Assembly: GCA_038373885.1 (NCBI GenBank)
Contig: JAWZYV010011613.1
Location: 1 to 64,000 of the forward strand
Length of the DNA: 64,000 nucleotides
Direction of reading: 5' to 3'
Source: Cheiracanthium punctorium
Taxonomy: Eukaryota; Arthropoda; Arachnida; Araneae; Cheiracanthiidae
Positions 1 to 11,908 of the stretch are shown piece after piece (position 1 is the stretch's first letter; every line of letters begins with the position of its first letter). The translations under genes and the position numbers were made by a program. The notes under the pieces are model-generated. The model saw nothing but the letters and a program-made list of their open reading frames with translations. It was not told the origin of the DNA and did not search any database.

Positions 1-1703
1 TACTGGGTTGAGTGACCACCAGTAATTTTTCAAAATTTCACTTTATTTGCTTCACCCGTTTTTACGACGTGATACTCTTAAAAAAATATTTCCGCGTACA
101 GAATGAAACACATAAGTAACGTACTCACAGAAGCTTTTTAATTTTATAGAAGTATGTATGTGTGTTTATACGAAGTTATTTACTTTAAATATTTAAATAA
201 TATTTTGGTAATTTGTTGCATTAGCTAAAACATGGTGATCATTTTATTTTAATGTCATTTTCTGGCTTTTTTTAAGGAAACGAGCGGTACATGAATTCCA
301 TCAGTTCTCGTTAATAAATCAAAAACAAAAATCTCATTCCCATAAAAAAATGGTCTATTAATTAAAATCCTTCAATATAAAACAGCAAACGTATTTTCTA
401 TTTTCTAAAACGCCCGAATAGCCCTAATTTTCAGTGGGGAAGTTAAATTTTCAGATTTTTAGGTTCATATTTAAATATAGTAATACCTCGGATTTCGGAT
501 AGTTAGGTTACAGAAAATGTGCCCTAGATAAAAAGAATTGCTATTGTTTGGTGGGATTCTATGAAAATGTTAATCAGTTTTTAATTCTAGAATTTAGGTA
601 GTAGACATTACCTCAGCGAACATCCTAAGGGACTTTTATTTAATTTTAAAAATAGTTAGTACGTTAACCACAAAAAAGCAAACAAAAAAGTTCAGGGTGC
701 AGTATAGTGCCTAATAGCAATATGTCACATGAGCATAAGCTTGCAGTATCATCTAACATAGAAAAGAGTTCTTTTTAAGCTAGTTCATGATGATTTTAAA
801 AAATGGAAAAAATAACAAATATATGTAAAATTTAAATAAAAATTAGTTTAAAAAATAGGTAGGAAACAGTAACGAATGATCTTATTGATTGGAGACGCAG
901 AATTAGCTGCTAAACCAAAGCTTTTTGCAGGTTTTAAAGCGTAAATTTTGCAAGTCATAAAAAAACGGTGCTTTAAAAAATTTCGCGAATCCATTGATCT
1001 GAAAATCCAGAAGGGTGAATCCACAGAACGTTTATATGAAAATTCTGTTAGAAAGCTAGTTCTAAATTCTTAGATACGTAAAAATGAAATTGATTAAAAA
1101 AAAAAAAACTCCATTAGCTCAGTTACTTGACATTTGTTTTAAATCGGGGTTTTAAAAATTATTAATTGCTTAAGGGATTAGTCTTTCTATCTAACGAGCA
1201 AAAACTCTTTAAAGTAGATCCCATTTTGTACTAACCTACGGTATATAGATTTTAAAAAAACGCGTACATAGTAGCAAGGCTAGGCAAATTCCAACACCCG
1301 CGTTTAAGGCGACTCATGTCTTTACTTAAAACATCCCCCTTATTTGCTGGTAAGGACAAAGAAAAAAAAAAAATTATGACCTGTTCACACCATCCCCCAC
1401 ATTTTCATCTCCCTGTTTAAAATAGTAGGCTTTGGGAGCTTTTGGTGATATATTGCTAAATTTCTAGGTCTGTTTTCATGCTGTCTCGATACAGGATTAA
1501 CGGAGATACGAAGTAAAATATGTTAAACCTAGTTCCAGGTAGCAAAATTCAATATTCTGTGTACTTCACACATAGCTTGAATTTAATCTGACGGGGGGGG
1601 GGGATAAATAGAAATTCCATCATGGGTGAAGTCTGTGCCGCTACAGAACTTTTAAACATTTCATTCGTAAACAGAGAAAAGCTGAGCGACGCTTACTCTC
1701 CTG
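1..1703. other. AT-rich stretch without a recognisable gene
   Basis: I see no open frame above about 60 codons, no transposase-like motif and no tandem repeat here. Short homopolymer runs (an A-run near 1098 and a G-run near 1593) are the only low-complexity features. It is probably decayed intergenic DNA. Confidence 0.6.
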
Positions 1704-1878
1704 CAGGGGCGTAGCTAGAAATTTTTCATGGGGGGGGGGTTACGACTACTATAACTCATGTATATGTATACGTGTTTGTGATAATAGAGTGAATAATATA
1801 CATTTTGTATGGCAAAAAAATTCTCATGGGGGGGGGGGGGTATGACCCCCTTAACCCCCCCCCATGGCTACGCCCCTG
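1704..1878. mobile_element. hAT-like MITE (CAGGGGCGTAGC termini)
   Basis: The element starts CAGGGGCGTAGCTAG and ends in the inverted counterpart GGCTACGCCCCTG. It is flanked by a perfect 8-bp duplication CTCTCCTG (1696-1703 and 1879-1886). The interior is AT-rich between G-run and C-run clamps. It has no coding capacity. The 8-bp duplication and CAG...CTG ends fit a non-autonomous hAT-type element. It is the same family as the copies at 41974, 9827, 26111, 47706 and 58254. Confidence 0.88.
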
Positions 1879-1886
1879 CTCTCCTG

Positions 1887-2384
1887 CAAAAAACCTTCAT
1901 TTTAGGTTCAGTTAGATAAATGAACAGAAAGGAGTCTTTTAAAAAGTAATTGATTTCTTAAAAATAGAGGTTTAAGGACAAAATGTACAAGTGGAAAAAG
2001 TGTAGCATAATGTGTGCAATTCAAAATATATATAGAGATCTAATGAAGATTTAAAAAAAATCCATCATATTTTGTATTTATTAAGAATACCCCGGCATGC
2101 CTATAAGAAAAAAAATTAATCCATATCATTTAAAAATGATCACCATTTATTAACCAATAGGAAATAAGTAATGTATTAAACTAACAACTGTCCTGGGAAC
2201 TTTTAACAGAAAATACAGAAAAAAAAAAAACCCTCATATTTAAATGATGAAGCAACAAGATAGTTTTGAATGCATCCTATGAATTTTTTTCCCTGTGTAG
2301 TTTCACTTTAAAATTCATAGCCAAAACTGCAATATGTTTTAGCTTAAGCTGTATTTTTTAACTAGGACTTGAGTTTTTTTTAAT
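1887..2384. other. AT-rich spacer before the satellite
   Basis: Only A/T-rich sequence with short A-runs is visible. No gene or repeat is recognised. The satellite starts abruptly after a T-run near 2375. Confidence 0.55.
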
Positions 2385-5300
2385 TGCATGGTTTCCGTGG
2401 GTGGGTCTGTTCGGTCAGATTCCATATAACGCAAGGCATTAGTGGAAAATGGTTGGGTAGCAGAGCGGAATATGTGGGAATCGAACCGCCACGACCTTAC
2501 ACTAAGTTAAGCGCGGAGTATTGGAGGCTTAAAACCTCCAAGCCACCATTCTCCCCAAATAAATTCTTTCCAGTTGCGTTTATATATCTAGAGTGCATTA
2601 AATTTAAAAAAGGAACACAGAGTAAACACGTGGTTTCCATGCGTGGATCCATTCGGTCAGATCCCGTGTTACACAAGACATTACCGGAAAATAGTTGGCG
2701 AGCAGATACAGTGTTGTACGGGATCAGAGATAGTCAAACAGTGTACGGTCGTGGGTTCGGTTTCCACATAATCCGCTAAGTTAAACGCGTAGTTACCAAA
2801 TGGGTGGTTTCCGTGGGTGGGTCAGTTCGGTCAGATCCCGTGTTACACGAGGCATTACCGGAAAATAGTTGGAGAGCAAATACTGTGTTGTACGGGATCG
2901 AAGATAATCTGACAATCGGCACACGGTCGTGGCTACCATTCCCACATCATCTGCGAAGTTAAATACGTAAGTACCAAATGCGTGGCAGTTAGGTAAAATC
3001 CCGTGTTACACTAGGCTTTACCGGATAATTCGTGGGTTTGATTCCAGCATCATCCGCTAAGTTAAACACGTAGTTAGCAAATGCGTGGTTTCTTTGGGTG
3101 GGTCAGTTCGGTAAGATCGCGTGCTACACGAGGCATTACCGGAAAATAGTTGGAGAGCAGATATTGTGTTGTACGGGATCAGAGATAGTCAAAAAGTTAG
3201 TTTGCGGTCGTGGGTTCCATTTCCATATAATCCGCTAGTGAATGATCTTCGGTTCGATTCCCCCATCATCCACTAAGCTAAACGCGTAGTTACCAAATTC
3301 GGGGTTCAACGGGGTGAGTCAGTTCGGTCAGATCCTCTGTTACAGGACGCTTTACCGGAGAATTTGTGGGTTTGATTCCAATATATTCCTCTAAATGAAA
3401 CGTTTCGTTACCAAATGCGAGGTTCCCCTTTGTGGGTGAGTTTGGTCAGATCCCGTGTTACACGAGGCTTTACCAGATAATTCGTGGGTTCAATCCCACA
3501 TCATCCTCTAAGATAAACGCGTAGTTACTAAATGTGCAGTTTGCCTGGGTTGTTGAGTTCGGTCAGATCCCGTGTTATACAAAGCATTACCGGAAAATAT
3601 TTGGAGAGCAGATACTGTGTTGTACGGTATCCTAGATAGTCTAACAGTCAGTGTACGGTCTTGGGTTCGATTCCCGAATCATCCGCAAAGTTAAACACGT
3701 AGTTACCAAATGGGTGGTTCCCCTGGGTGGGTCGGTGCGGTCAGATGCCTTCTGACACAAGGCGTTACCCGAAAATTCATGGGTTCGATTTCCACATCAT
3801 CCGCGAAGTTGACTTGTAGAAACCAAAGGCGCGGTTTCCTTGTGTGGGTCCGTTCGGTCAGATCCCGTGTTACACGAGGCATTACCGGAAAATAGTTGAA
3901 GAGCCGATACTGTCTTGAATGGGATCAAAGATAGTCAAACAGTCAGTTTACGGTAGTGGGTTCAATTCCCATATAATCCGCTAATGAATGGTCTTCGGTT
4001 CGATTCCCACATCATCCGCTATGTTAAACGCGTAGATACGAAGTGCGTGGCTCCCCTGGGTGGATCCGTTCGCTCAGATACCGTGTTACACGACGCTTAA
4101 TCGGATAATTCGTGTGTTTATTCCCACATCGTCCGCTAAGCTAAGCGTGTAGTTACAAATGCGTCGTTTGCCTGGGTGGATGAGTTCGTTCAGTTCGGTC
4201 CGTGTTACACGAGGCAATACCGGAAAATATTTGGACAGCAGATACTGTATTGTACGGTATCAGAGATAGTCTAACAGTCAGTGTACGGACGTGGGTTTGA
4301 TTCCCACATAATCCGCTAGTGTACGGTCGCTGGTTCGATTCCCAGATCATCTGCTTAGTTAAACGCGTAGTTACTACATGCGTGGTTCCCCTGGTTTTGT
4401 CAGTTCGGTCAGATCGGGTGTTACGAGACATTACTCGAAAACAATTGGAGAGCAGATAGTGTGTTATACTGATCACAGATATTCAAAGAATGAAGGTACG
4501 GTCGTGGGTTCGATTCCCCCATCATCCACTAAGCTAGAGGCGTAGTTACCAAATTCGGGGTTCAACTTGTAGATCAGTTTGGTCAGATCCTATGTTACAC
4601 GACGCTTTACCGGAGAATTCGTACGTTTTATTCCCACATCATCCGCTAAGTTAAACGCTTAGTTACCAAATGCGTCGTTTGCCTGGGTGGGTCGGTTCGG
4701 TCAGATCCCGTATTACACGGGAAGTTATCCGTAAATGCTTGGGTCCGATTCCCAAATTATGCGCGATGTTAAACTCGTAGATACAAAAGGCGTGGTTTCC
4801 GTGGTTCGGTCAGTTTGGTTAAATCCCGTGTTACACGAGGCTTTACCGGAAAATAGTTGCAGAGCAGATACTGTGTTGAACGGGATTTGAGATAGTATAA
4901 CAGTCAGTGTACGGTCGTGGTTTCGATTCCCACATAATCCTCTAGTGAAGGGTCTTGGGTTAGATTCCCAGATCATCCGCTAAGTTAAACACGTAGTTAC
5001 CACATGCGTGGTTCCCCTGGTTTGGTCAGTTCGGTAAGATCCCGTGTTACACGAGACATTACTGGAAAACAATTGAAGCGCAGATCGTGTGTTATAGGGA
5101 TCAGAGATATTCAAAGAATGAGTGTACGGTCGTGGGTTCGATTCCCCCATCATCCACTAAGCTAGACGCGCAGTTAGCAAATTCGGGGTTCAACTTCTGG
5201 ATCAGTTCGGTCAGATCCCGTCTTACACGAGGCTTTACCGGATAATTTCTGAGTTCGATTCCCACGTCATCCGGTAAGTTGAACGCGTAGTTACCAAATG

Positions 5301-7001
5301 CGTCGTTTGCCTGGGTGGGTGAGTTCGGTCAAATCCCGTGTTACACGACTCATTACCGGAGAATAGTTGGAGAGCAGATACTGTGTTGGGATCAGACTGG
5401 GATCAGATACTGGGATACATGTGACTGGGATCAGATAGTCTAATGGTCTGTGTACGGTCGTGGGTTCGATTCCCACATAATCCTCTAGTGTACGGTCGTA
5501 TGTTCGATTCTCGCATAATCCGCTATGTTAAACACGTAGATACGAAGTGCGTGGCTCCCCTGGGTGGGTCGGTTCGGTCAGATCCCGTGTTACACGAGGC
5601 GTTACCCGTAAATTCGTGGGTTCGATTCCCACATGATGCGCGAAGTTAAACTCGTAGATACCAAAGGCGTGTTTACCGTGGGTCGTTCAGTTCGGTTAGA
5701 TCCCGTGTTTCACGAGGCATTACCGGAAAATAGTTGCAGAGCAGATAATTTGTTGAATGGGATCAGAGATAGTCTAACAGTCAGTGTACGGTCGTGGGTT
5801 CGATTCCCACATACTCCGGTAGTGTACGTTCGTGGACTCGATTCCCATATAATCCGCTTGTGAACGGTCTTGGGTTAGATTCCCAGATCATCCGCTAAGT
5901 TAAACACGTAATTACCAAATGCGTGGTTCCTCTTTGGGGTTCAGTTCGGCCAGATCCCGTGTTACACGAGGCTTTACCAGATAATTCGTGGGATCGATTT
6001 CCACCACATCCGCTAAGTTTAACGCGTAGTTACAAAATTCGTGGTTCAACTGGGTGGGTCAGTTCGGTCAGATCCCGTGTTACACGAGGCTTTACCGGAT
6101 AATTTTTGAGTTCGATTCCCACATCATCCGGTAAGTTAAACTCGTAGATACCAAAGGCGTAGTTTCCGTGTGTGGGTCAGTTCGGTCAACTCCCGTGTTA
6201 CACGAGGCATTACCGGAAAATAGTTGGAGAGCAGATACTGTATTGTACGGTATCGGAGATAGTCTAACGTCAGTGTACGGTACTGTTTTCGATTCCCACA
6301 TAATCCGCTAGTGTACGGTCGTGGGTTCGATTCCCACATAATCCGCTAGTGTACAGTCGTGGGTTCGATTTTCACATAATCCGCTAGTGTACGGTCGTGG
6401 GTTCGATTCCCACATAATCCGCTAGTGAACGGTCTTAAGTTCGATTCCAGGATCATCCGCTATGTTAAACGCGTAGTTACGAAATTCGTGGTTCCCTTGG
6501 GTGGGTAATTTCGGTCAGATCCCCCCCTGGGAATTATTCTGCCGGCGCCCATGGTAGTTTCACTGGGTTGATCCGTTCGGTCAGATCCCGTGTTACACGA
6601 GGCTTTATCGGATAATTCGTGTTTTTATTCCCACATCGTCCGCTAAGCTAAACGTGTAGTTTCAAATGCGTCGTTTGCCTGGGTGGATGAGATCGTTCAG
6701 TTCGGTCCGTGTTACACGAGGCAATACCGGAAAATATCTGGACAGCAGATACTGTGTTGTACGGTATCAGCGATAGTCAAAGAGTCAGTGTACGGTCTTG
6801 GGTTCGATTCCCATATTCCGCTAGTGAACGGTCTTGGGTTCGTTTCCCAGATCATCCGCTTAATTAAAACTGTAGTTACCACAAGCGTGGTTCCCCTGGT
6901 TTGGTCAGTTCGGTCAGATCGGGTGTTACACGAGACATTACTGGAAAAAGAATTAAAGAGCAGATAGTGTGTTGAATGGGATCAAAGGTAGTCAAACAGT
7001 C
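2385..7001 (+). repeat. tRNA-minihelix-like satellite, block 1
   Basis: This is a tandem array of diverged units in one orientation. Short units (about 120 bp) contain TCGGTCAGATCCCGTG, then TTACACGAGGC, then CGGATAATTC and GTGGGTTCGATTCCCAC, then ATCATCCGC and AAACGCGTAGTTACC. Long units (about 175-240 bp) insert GGAGAGCAGATACTGTG and GATAGTCTAACAGTCAG before the same T-arm, often followed by a second T-arm after GCTAGTGAACGG. GTGGG/CCCAC closes a 7-nt loop TTCGATT, a perfect tRNA T-arm and B-box. The many short frames here are by-products of the repeat, not genes. The block is cut at 7001 by the hAT-like insertion and resumes at 14150. Confidence 0.9.
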
Positions 7002-7160
7002 TAGGGATGGACGCGATACGCGAGAATTCTCGCATTGTCTCGCGAGACGAGACAAGCATTTTTTTGCGAGACGAGACAGAGTATTGTCCCGCACGAGATT
7101 TCTCGCGAGAATTCTCGCATTTTCTTCCGTCTCGCATAAATATCATCTGAAAAGCGACAA
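7002..7160. repeat. Left subterminal GAGACGAGACA / TCTCGCGAGA repeats
   Basis: GCGAGACGAGACA occurs repeatedly, together with the self-complementary TCTCGCGAGAATTCTCGC. The same motifs crowd the other end of the 7.1-kb element (13998-14149), although they are absent from its interior. Arrays like this commonly bind transposase in hAT elements; that role is inferred. Confidence 0.75.
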
Positions 7161-8167
7161 TTTGCCTGAAGCCTCTACCGTTTAACTTGCGTCTCCTACG
7201 TTTTCGGTCCTGGTATACTATCAGCACTCTACAATACGCACAAACACGTAACATTTAAAATTAGAACAGACGAGAGATATACAAAACACACAAAGGACAG
7301 GATAAAGAAAGAGGCGGAAAAAAAAGAAAACAGAGAAGAGTTGAAAGAAAAATAATAAGTAAATAGGAAAGGCGGTACGGTATGTTCAAATCTGACCACT
7401 TTTACACGGGGCCCGGGGCATTAAGTTTGGGGCCCCCACTTACTATCCCCTTTTTTACGCATTAAGCCCCTTTACTGAGCCTACCTTTTTTAAGCATTTT
7501 AACCTAGTTTTGACCGCTGTTGTACTCGAAAATTGCATTTAAGTTAACTGTAGTTATTGTACTTTAATCAAATCGTATTTATCACCCCAAAAAAATATCT
7601 CTAACTTGATCTAGTGATAGACAATTAGGTAATACCTATATTATAGAGGAAACTTAGTTTTTTCCCCACAATTACTATTTCAGTACATATGAATTTATAA
7701 TTTAGATAATCGGGATATATATGGGGCCCCCTTTTTCTTCAGGGGCACCGGACTACCGCCCCCCCCCTTGCCCCTATGATAATCGGGTTTCGGGTATATC
7801 AGAGAGAGATTAGAAGTAGAGCAACTTGCATTCGCATTGATGCTTAGTCTGAGTAGGTTGAAATATGGTTGATTTTCCTTGGTTCAAATATCCTTGTACC
7901 CATATTATCCTCAAACTTTCCCACGTTGCGGCGTGCGTAGGGGGGGGGCACCCACCCTGGTGACAACTTCCTAGGGGCGGTTAAATCCCTATCGTTGGCC
8001 TATTTTAAAGAGATTTAAATGACATTTTTTATTTTTATATATTAATATCGGACGGAAAGAAATGCAAGCAATTTTTTTAAAACTATTTCTCTTTTCGTTT
8101 ATATTATCATGTTTTCCCTTCCTTCGGCTTACAAAACTTCAGAGTGTGACACATTTTCGTGTAAAAA
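7161..8167. other. Interior of hAT-like element, no gene seen
   Basis: The stretch is AT-rich with GC-rich patches near 7400-7440, 7720-7770 and 7945-7980 (GGGGCCC and C-run clusters). These resemble worn MITE ends, but I could not pair terminal repeats or find a target duplication. No coding sequence is recognised. Confidence 0.45.
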
Positions 8168-9480
8168 TCTCTCTATTCTAAAAAAAAGTAAAGGCCGCTG
8201 TCGCCGCCGCTGTCAAAAGCTTGTCAGCGTATATCCTCCTAAACCGTGGGGATTTGAGTTTCGACTAAGGTGCCCACAGATTCGAAAAATTCCGAGGAAC
8301 CTGCTAAGCGGATTTAAATTTCAAAAATCGAATTATTTTAGAAGATATTAATAAAAAACGGAAAAAATAAACCGAATGGTTGCCAGATTTGGCATAAAAT
8401 CATTCATTCCTTTGCAACAAAGCGTTTCCAAGTATCTAGAATCGCGTGAGATTTTTTTTACAAACATGAGTTAGAATTACGCCCATTTTACGCCAAAATA
8501 AAAACTATATGAAATAAGTAACTCAAAATGTGTTACACAAAGTTGACAATTTTCAAATAGTAAGTTCGCTTAGACAACAGCAGTTTAGAATTAGCGATTA
8601 TCTTTTTTTTCCAAAACAGAGTAACTAATATCTTGAAAATGAAAAATAATTAAAATGCAGATTATTTTAAAGCCGGTTCGGTCCAGCTGGATAGGTTTGC
8701 TACCAGTAGAAATATTTGGCGGCGTTAACTATGCCATTATAGCAGTTAAAGTACACTTTGGATATTTGCTAGCGCGACGAGATGGTATAATTCGTGGTGC
8801 TAAGTACGCCAATCTGCAAACGATTATGTAAATGAAAATATGGATAATGGTTTTCCGGTAACCTTACATGAACAGTAATTATAGGTTGTGAGCATGTGTA
8901 AATCGCCAAATAATGAAAAGTCGCCATTGGTGGCAAGCTATCCTATCTGTTCCGTAGCTTTTATTAACTTTACATGTACGCAAGTCGCCAAATAACGAAA
9001 AATCGCAATGGGTGGCAAATTCGAAGGGTGTTCAATAGGTTTTACATTATTAAAAATGCAGTTGAAACAGATGTTCTGATTTTATTATGCTTTAGCTCCT
9101 AATTAATATAACTTTTGAATGGCAACATTGAAAATCATTGTGTTTCTGAAGAGTGCAAATAATTTTTCCAGCGATTATAAGCGAAGTCCGCACTCCAGGT
9201 GTAGTATAGCTCAGGACCTGTAAAACACGGATTCCCATAACAAAATATCTTCCGTGTTATGAGGGGTAGGGGGTCTACTGTAGTGTGAAGTTTAAATTTT
9301 TATGTACCAATGAAGATGCAAGAACCAAGCAATGTGTAGGTTAGCTCAGTAACATTCTATCTGATCCAATCTTCGGGTTTTGTCTGTTGAAATTATGTCT
9401 TTTTTACGAATAAGCCTGATTAGGGTCCGAATGCCTCATACGAAAAGCGAGCGTAGCGAGTCTGGGGGCCTTGGCCCCTA
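8168..9480 (+). mobile_element. Non-autonomous Helitron, family I copy 1
   Basis: It starts TCTCTCTATTCTAAAA after an A and ends with the hairpin GGGGCCTTGGCCCC running into terminal CTAG, followed by T. A 5' TC, a 3' hairpin plus CTAG and insertion between A and T are Helitron hallmarks. The copies at 21654-23070 and 42567-45355 align end to end with it. There is no Rep/helicase frame. The right third holds an older pogo-type MITE (9059-9280). A short shared segment reads CTCCTCCTAAACC, then GAGTTTCGAC, and also occurs at the 5' ends of the minus-strand Helitrons at 57-62 kb, so the families are related. Confidence 0.85.
9059..9280. mobile_element. Pogo-type MITE fossil inside Helitron I copy 1
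   Basis: The segment runs from CAGTTGA to GGGTCTACTG followed by TA. It shares a long core with the complete MITE at 57715-58026 (GTTCTGAT, TTAGCTCCT, then GCACTCCAGGTG). In Helitron I copies 2 and 3 the left flank is TA, as expected for pogo/mariner insertion, whereas here it has mutated to TG. The Helitron ancestor therefore acquired the MITE before these copies spread. Confidence 0.7.
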
Positions 9481-9826
9481 GTGATACAAAAAAAAATCAC
9501 TTCACCAAAAGCTATAGGGGCAATGGGGCTACTGTGCACATTGTGTACTTAAAATTCAGGCCACTGACCTTGAAAAATTATCGGAATGTCAACTTTCAAT
9601 AGAGATAAATACAAAATACATGAATGTACCTCTGTTTACGCCCTTTCGGATGCCCACTCCTTTACATTTTTTATCCCCCCCCCACACACACACGCACACC
9701 CACATTCATTTGAAAAAATTAACCCATTTAATGTTGTGCGGTTTTCTCCTTCCACTGCTTTTTCACTGGTTCTTCAAAAACTGTACTATGTACTTTTATC
9801 AACAGCCACCCAGTATTCATCATGTC
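9481..9826. other. No gene seen; short CA-rich stretch
   Basis: It contains a C-run and ACACAC stretch near 9668-9695 and otherwise plain AT-rich sequence. Two short overlapping frames across the C-run have no recognisable protein features. Confidence 0.5.
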
Positions 9827-10001
9827 CAGTGGCGTACGCAAGGGGGGGAGGGTTTGGGGGTTCACCCCCCCCCCTTGTCAAAATTTTTTTAACAAAATGT
9901 CCACAAATTTTCAATTTTTAGATTAAATATTACGAATTTTAACACAAAGTTATGTCTATAACCCCCCTCCCCCCCTTGAAGGAAGTCTGCGTATACCACT
10001 G
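9827..10001. mobile_element. hAT-like MITE (CAGTGGCGTACGC termini)
   Basis: The ends are CAGTGGCGTACGCAAGG and CTGCGTATACCACTG, with a perfect 8-bp duplication ATCATGTC at 9819-9826 and 10002-10009. G- and C-runs sit just inside the ends. It is non-coding and inserted within the 7.1-kb element. Confidence 0.87.
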
Positions 10002-10009
10002 ATCATGTC

Positions 10010-11135
10010 AAGAAAGAAGAAAAAAAAGTAATAATAAACACAAAAATTTTCTTTCAAAATGAGCAAAAGCGCTATACTTATAAAGAAATATTGTAAAATA
10101 CTACTATAGGTATAAGATCTTTTCCTATTTTAAAACTTCACGCTATGAGATGAGGAACAACCCTCGCAGAATTTCTCTTTATCCTTAACGCTTCCTCCAG
10201 TCATTTAAAAAGACAAACTTTGAATACAGGAGGTTAGCACTGGGGCCGAAAGGAAAAGCATACTTTTTGTTGAGATGCCAAAGCTTTTTTTTTTTTTTTT
10301 TTTTTTACGCAGAATATCAGATATCGGAGGGTCCCTACTACAGAGTTCCAGTTAAAACATAAATGTCGGGAGAGAGATGTCCCGAGGACGTAATAGCCCG
10401 GTGTCTTTTGGATTTCCCGACCCGATGGATGACCTCTCACTCCAGAACAGAATGGACCTACGGAGGGCGAGCAATCTCAGCACGTGGAAGTAGGTGCGCC
10501 CTATCACCGGAAGAATTTTTTCCCCTCAACAATAGGACACCTCCGAACAGATTGCGAGATGCGGTGACAAGTTGCAAGATGACCGCTGCTTTCACAATTG
10601 ACATGAAGACTTGCGTTCTCTATTCCCACCCACAAACAACTATTGAGTGACCGATTTTTTTTCCCGGAAAAAAACAAGGGTGAGGAATTAATGTATCGAG
10701 AATTTCGCTAATGATCGGTTTCCAGACAAAAAATAAAGTATGTGGATTCTGGACACTGGAAAAGACGCCGATATATGGTTATTTTCTATCATCCTCCAAA
10801 GGTATGAGGAGGGGGCTCGAGCCCCAAAGCCGCCCCCCATTTCGTACGTCACTGCAGAAGCGTAACCATGGAGTGGGATATCGGGATATACCTCCCAGCG
10901 AAACTTTCAAAATTAGTTATTAAGAGCTTTCAGATTTTTGTCGTCAGAAAGAAATTAAGTTTATCAGTACAAAATTGTATCTTATACAACCCCCTCGACA
11001 AAATTTTCTGGCTGCGCTCTTGCCTCATCGACTAGCATATAACGACCATGTTACATCCTATGTCGCTATTAAAAGTGGCGTTTTTTCCACTCACCATTGG
11101 GGAATAACACTCAACATACAACATGGTAAGATGAC
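10010..11135. other. Unassigned interior with a 22-nt T-run
   Basis: There is a pure T-run at 10285-10306. The GC-richer 200 bp to its right could be a retroposon with its tail on the minus strand, but I found no flanking duplication. GGGGGCTCGAGCCCC near 10810 and CGTACGTCACTG near 10843 look like one end of a CAGTGGCGTACG-type MITE whose partner end is lost. No gene is recognised. Confidence 0.4.
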
Positions 11136-11305
11136 TGAATTGTGAAGGTCTCTGTGAAGGTTCTGAAGGCAGGGTTCTATCCTGCCGTGCGGCTATCGAA
11201 CTTTTGGGCGGTTTTCTCCAGATGTAACGTGAATACGCTCCTCCCATTGCACCCCTTCTAAGCAGATAGCTCTTTCGTAGCTTTACCTTAACACAAAACA
11301 ACACA
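11136..11305 (+). repeat. SINE-like fragment (same family as 40916-41140)
   Basis: TGTGAAGGT, then CCGTGCGGCT, then GTTTTCTCCAGATGTAAC and GAATACGC, align in order with the retroposon at 40916-41140. The tail AACACAAAACAACACA resembles that copy's CAACAAACAAATCACA. I could not define a flanking duplication. A short open frame on the other strand is not a gene. Confidence 0.55.
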
Positions 11306-11641
11306 GAAACATTAATAAATCATCAATATAGCTCTTATGTGTTCATGATGTAAGTAGTATTATTCCTTATAAAAGCGTTTTCAGCCATTAATAGAGCACT
11401 TGGTTTGTAACAACAAGGTATTTTTAATTTCATATACTGAAGTATTTAATGGATTTTACATGAATTCCACCTGGAATAAAACTTTTATTTTTAATTTGAG
11501 GTTTTATACAAATAATTATAGAATCATTTGTATAATGAATGTAAAATAATGTGAACTCTGATTATTGCACAAGTAAAAGAAAAAGACGACCAACAAATAT
11601 TAAAATATTTTGCAAGAGGGACTCAAACCATTGGTTTTTGG

Positions 11642-11687
11642 CAAAGACATTAGAATATACTCGTTCTATTATATTCTAATGTCTTTG
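11642..11687. repeat. Perfect 18-bp hairpin with 10-nt loop
   Basis: CAAAGACATTAGAATATA (11642-11659) and its exact reverse complement TATATTCTAATGTCTTTG (11670-11687) flank the loop CTCGTTCTAT. Direct copies of TTGGTTTTTGG border the stem on both sides. A stem without mismatches suggests recent origin. Confidence 0.85.
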
Positions 11688-11908
11688 GTTTTTGGAGGGG
11701 GGGGGGGAATAAAGGACAAAGTGTCAATTTAAGTTGGCTAATTTTGAGTTTTACGATATGCCAGAAAAAGTAGAGCGTGTTAATTGGCATTTGGACCTTT
11801 GTATGCCATGCCATTCCTAATTTAGATCCTCATTAAAAGGAAAAAGAAATTTCCGAGCATTGACTTACTCTAGAAAAGTGTGGTTCAGCTCCATATATTT
11901 ACTATGCT

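Noticed and set aside
2384..6967. Many open frames of 60-130 codons on both strands with recurring peptides such as VRFPHNPLVYG and GSVRSDPVLHE
   Set aside because: They are translations of the satellite unit. The peptide repeats because the DNA repeats, and frames change between units without codon bias.
6988..7140. GCGAGACGAGACA-rich segment as a coding region (two overlapping frames on opposite strands)
   Set aside because: The frames arise from the subterminal repeats of the 7.1-kb element; the same motifs at its other end show their true nature.
7400..7780. MITE bounded by GGGGCCC-rich ends
   Set aside because: The GC-rich patches do not pair as terminal inverted repeats and no duplication was found.
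9586..9921. Two overlapping frames of 90-111 codons as a host gene
   Set aside because: They cross C-runs, a CA-rich stretch and a MITE boundary at 9827; the peptides are low-complexity products of these.
10800..10860. Full MITE with CGTACGTCACTG terminus
   Set aside because: Only one end is convincing. No partner terminus or target duplication could be found to its left.
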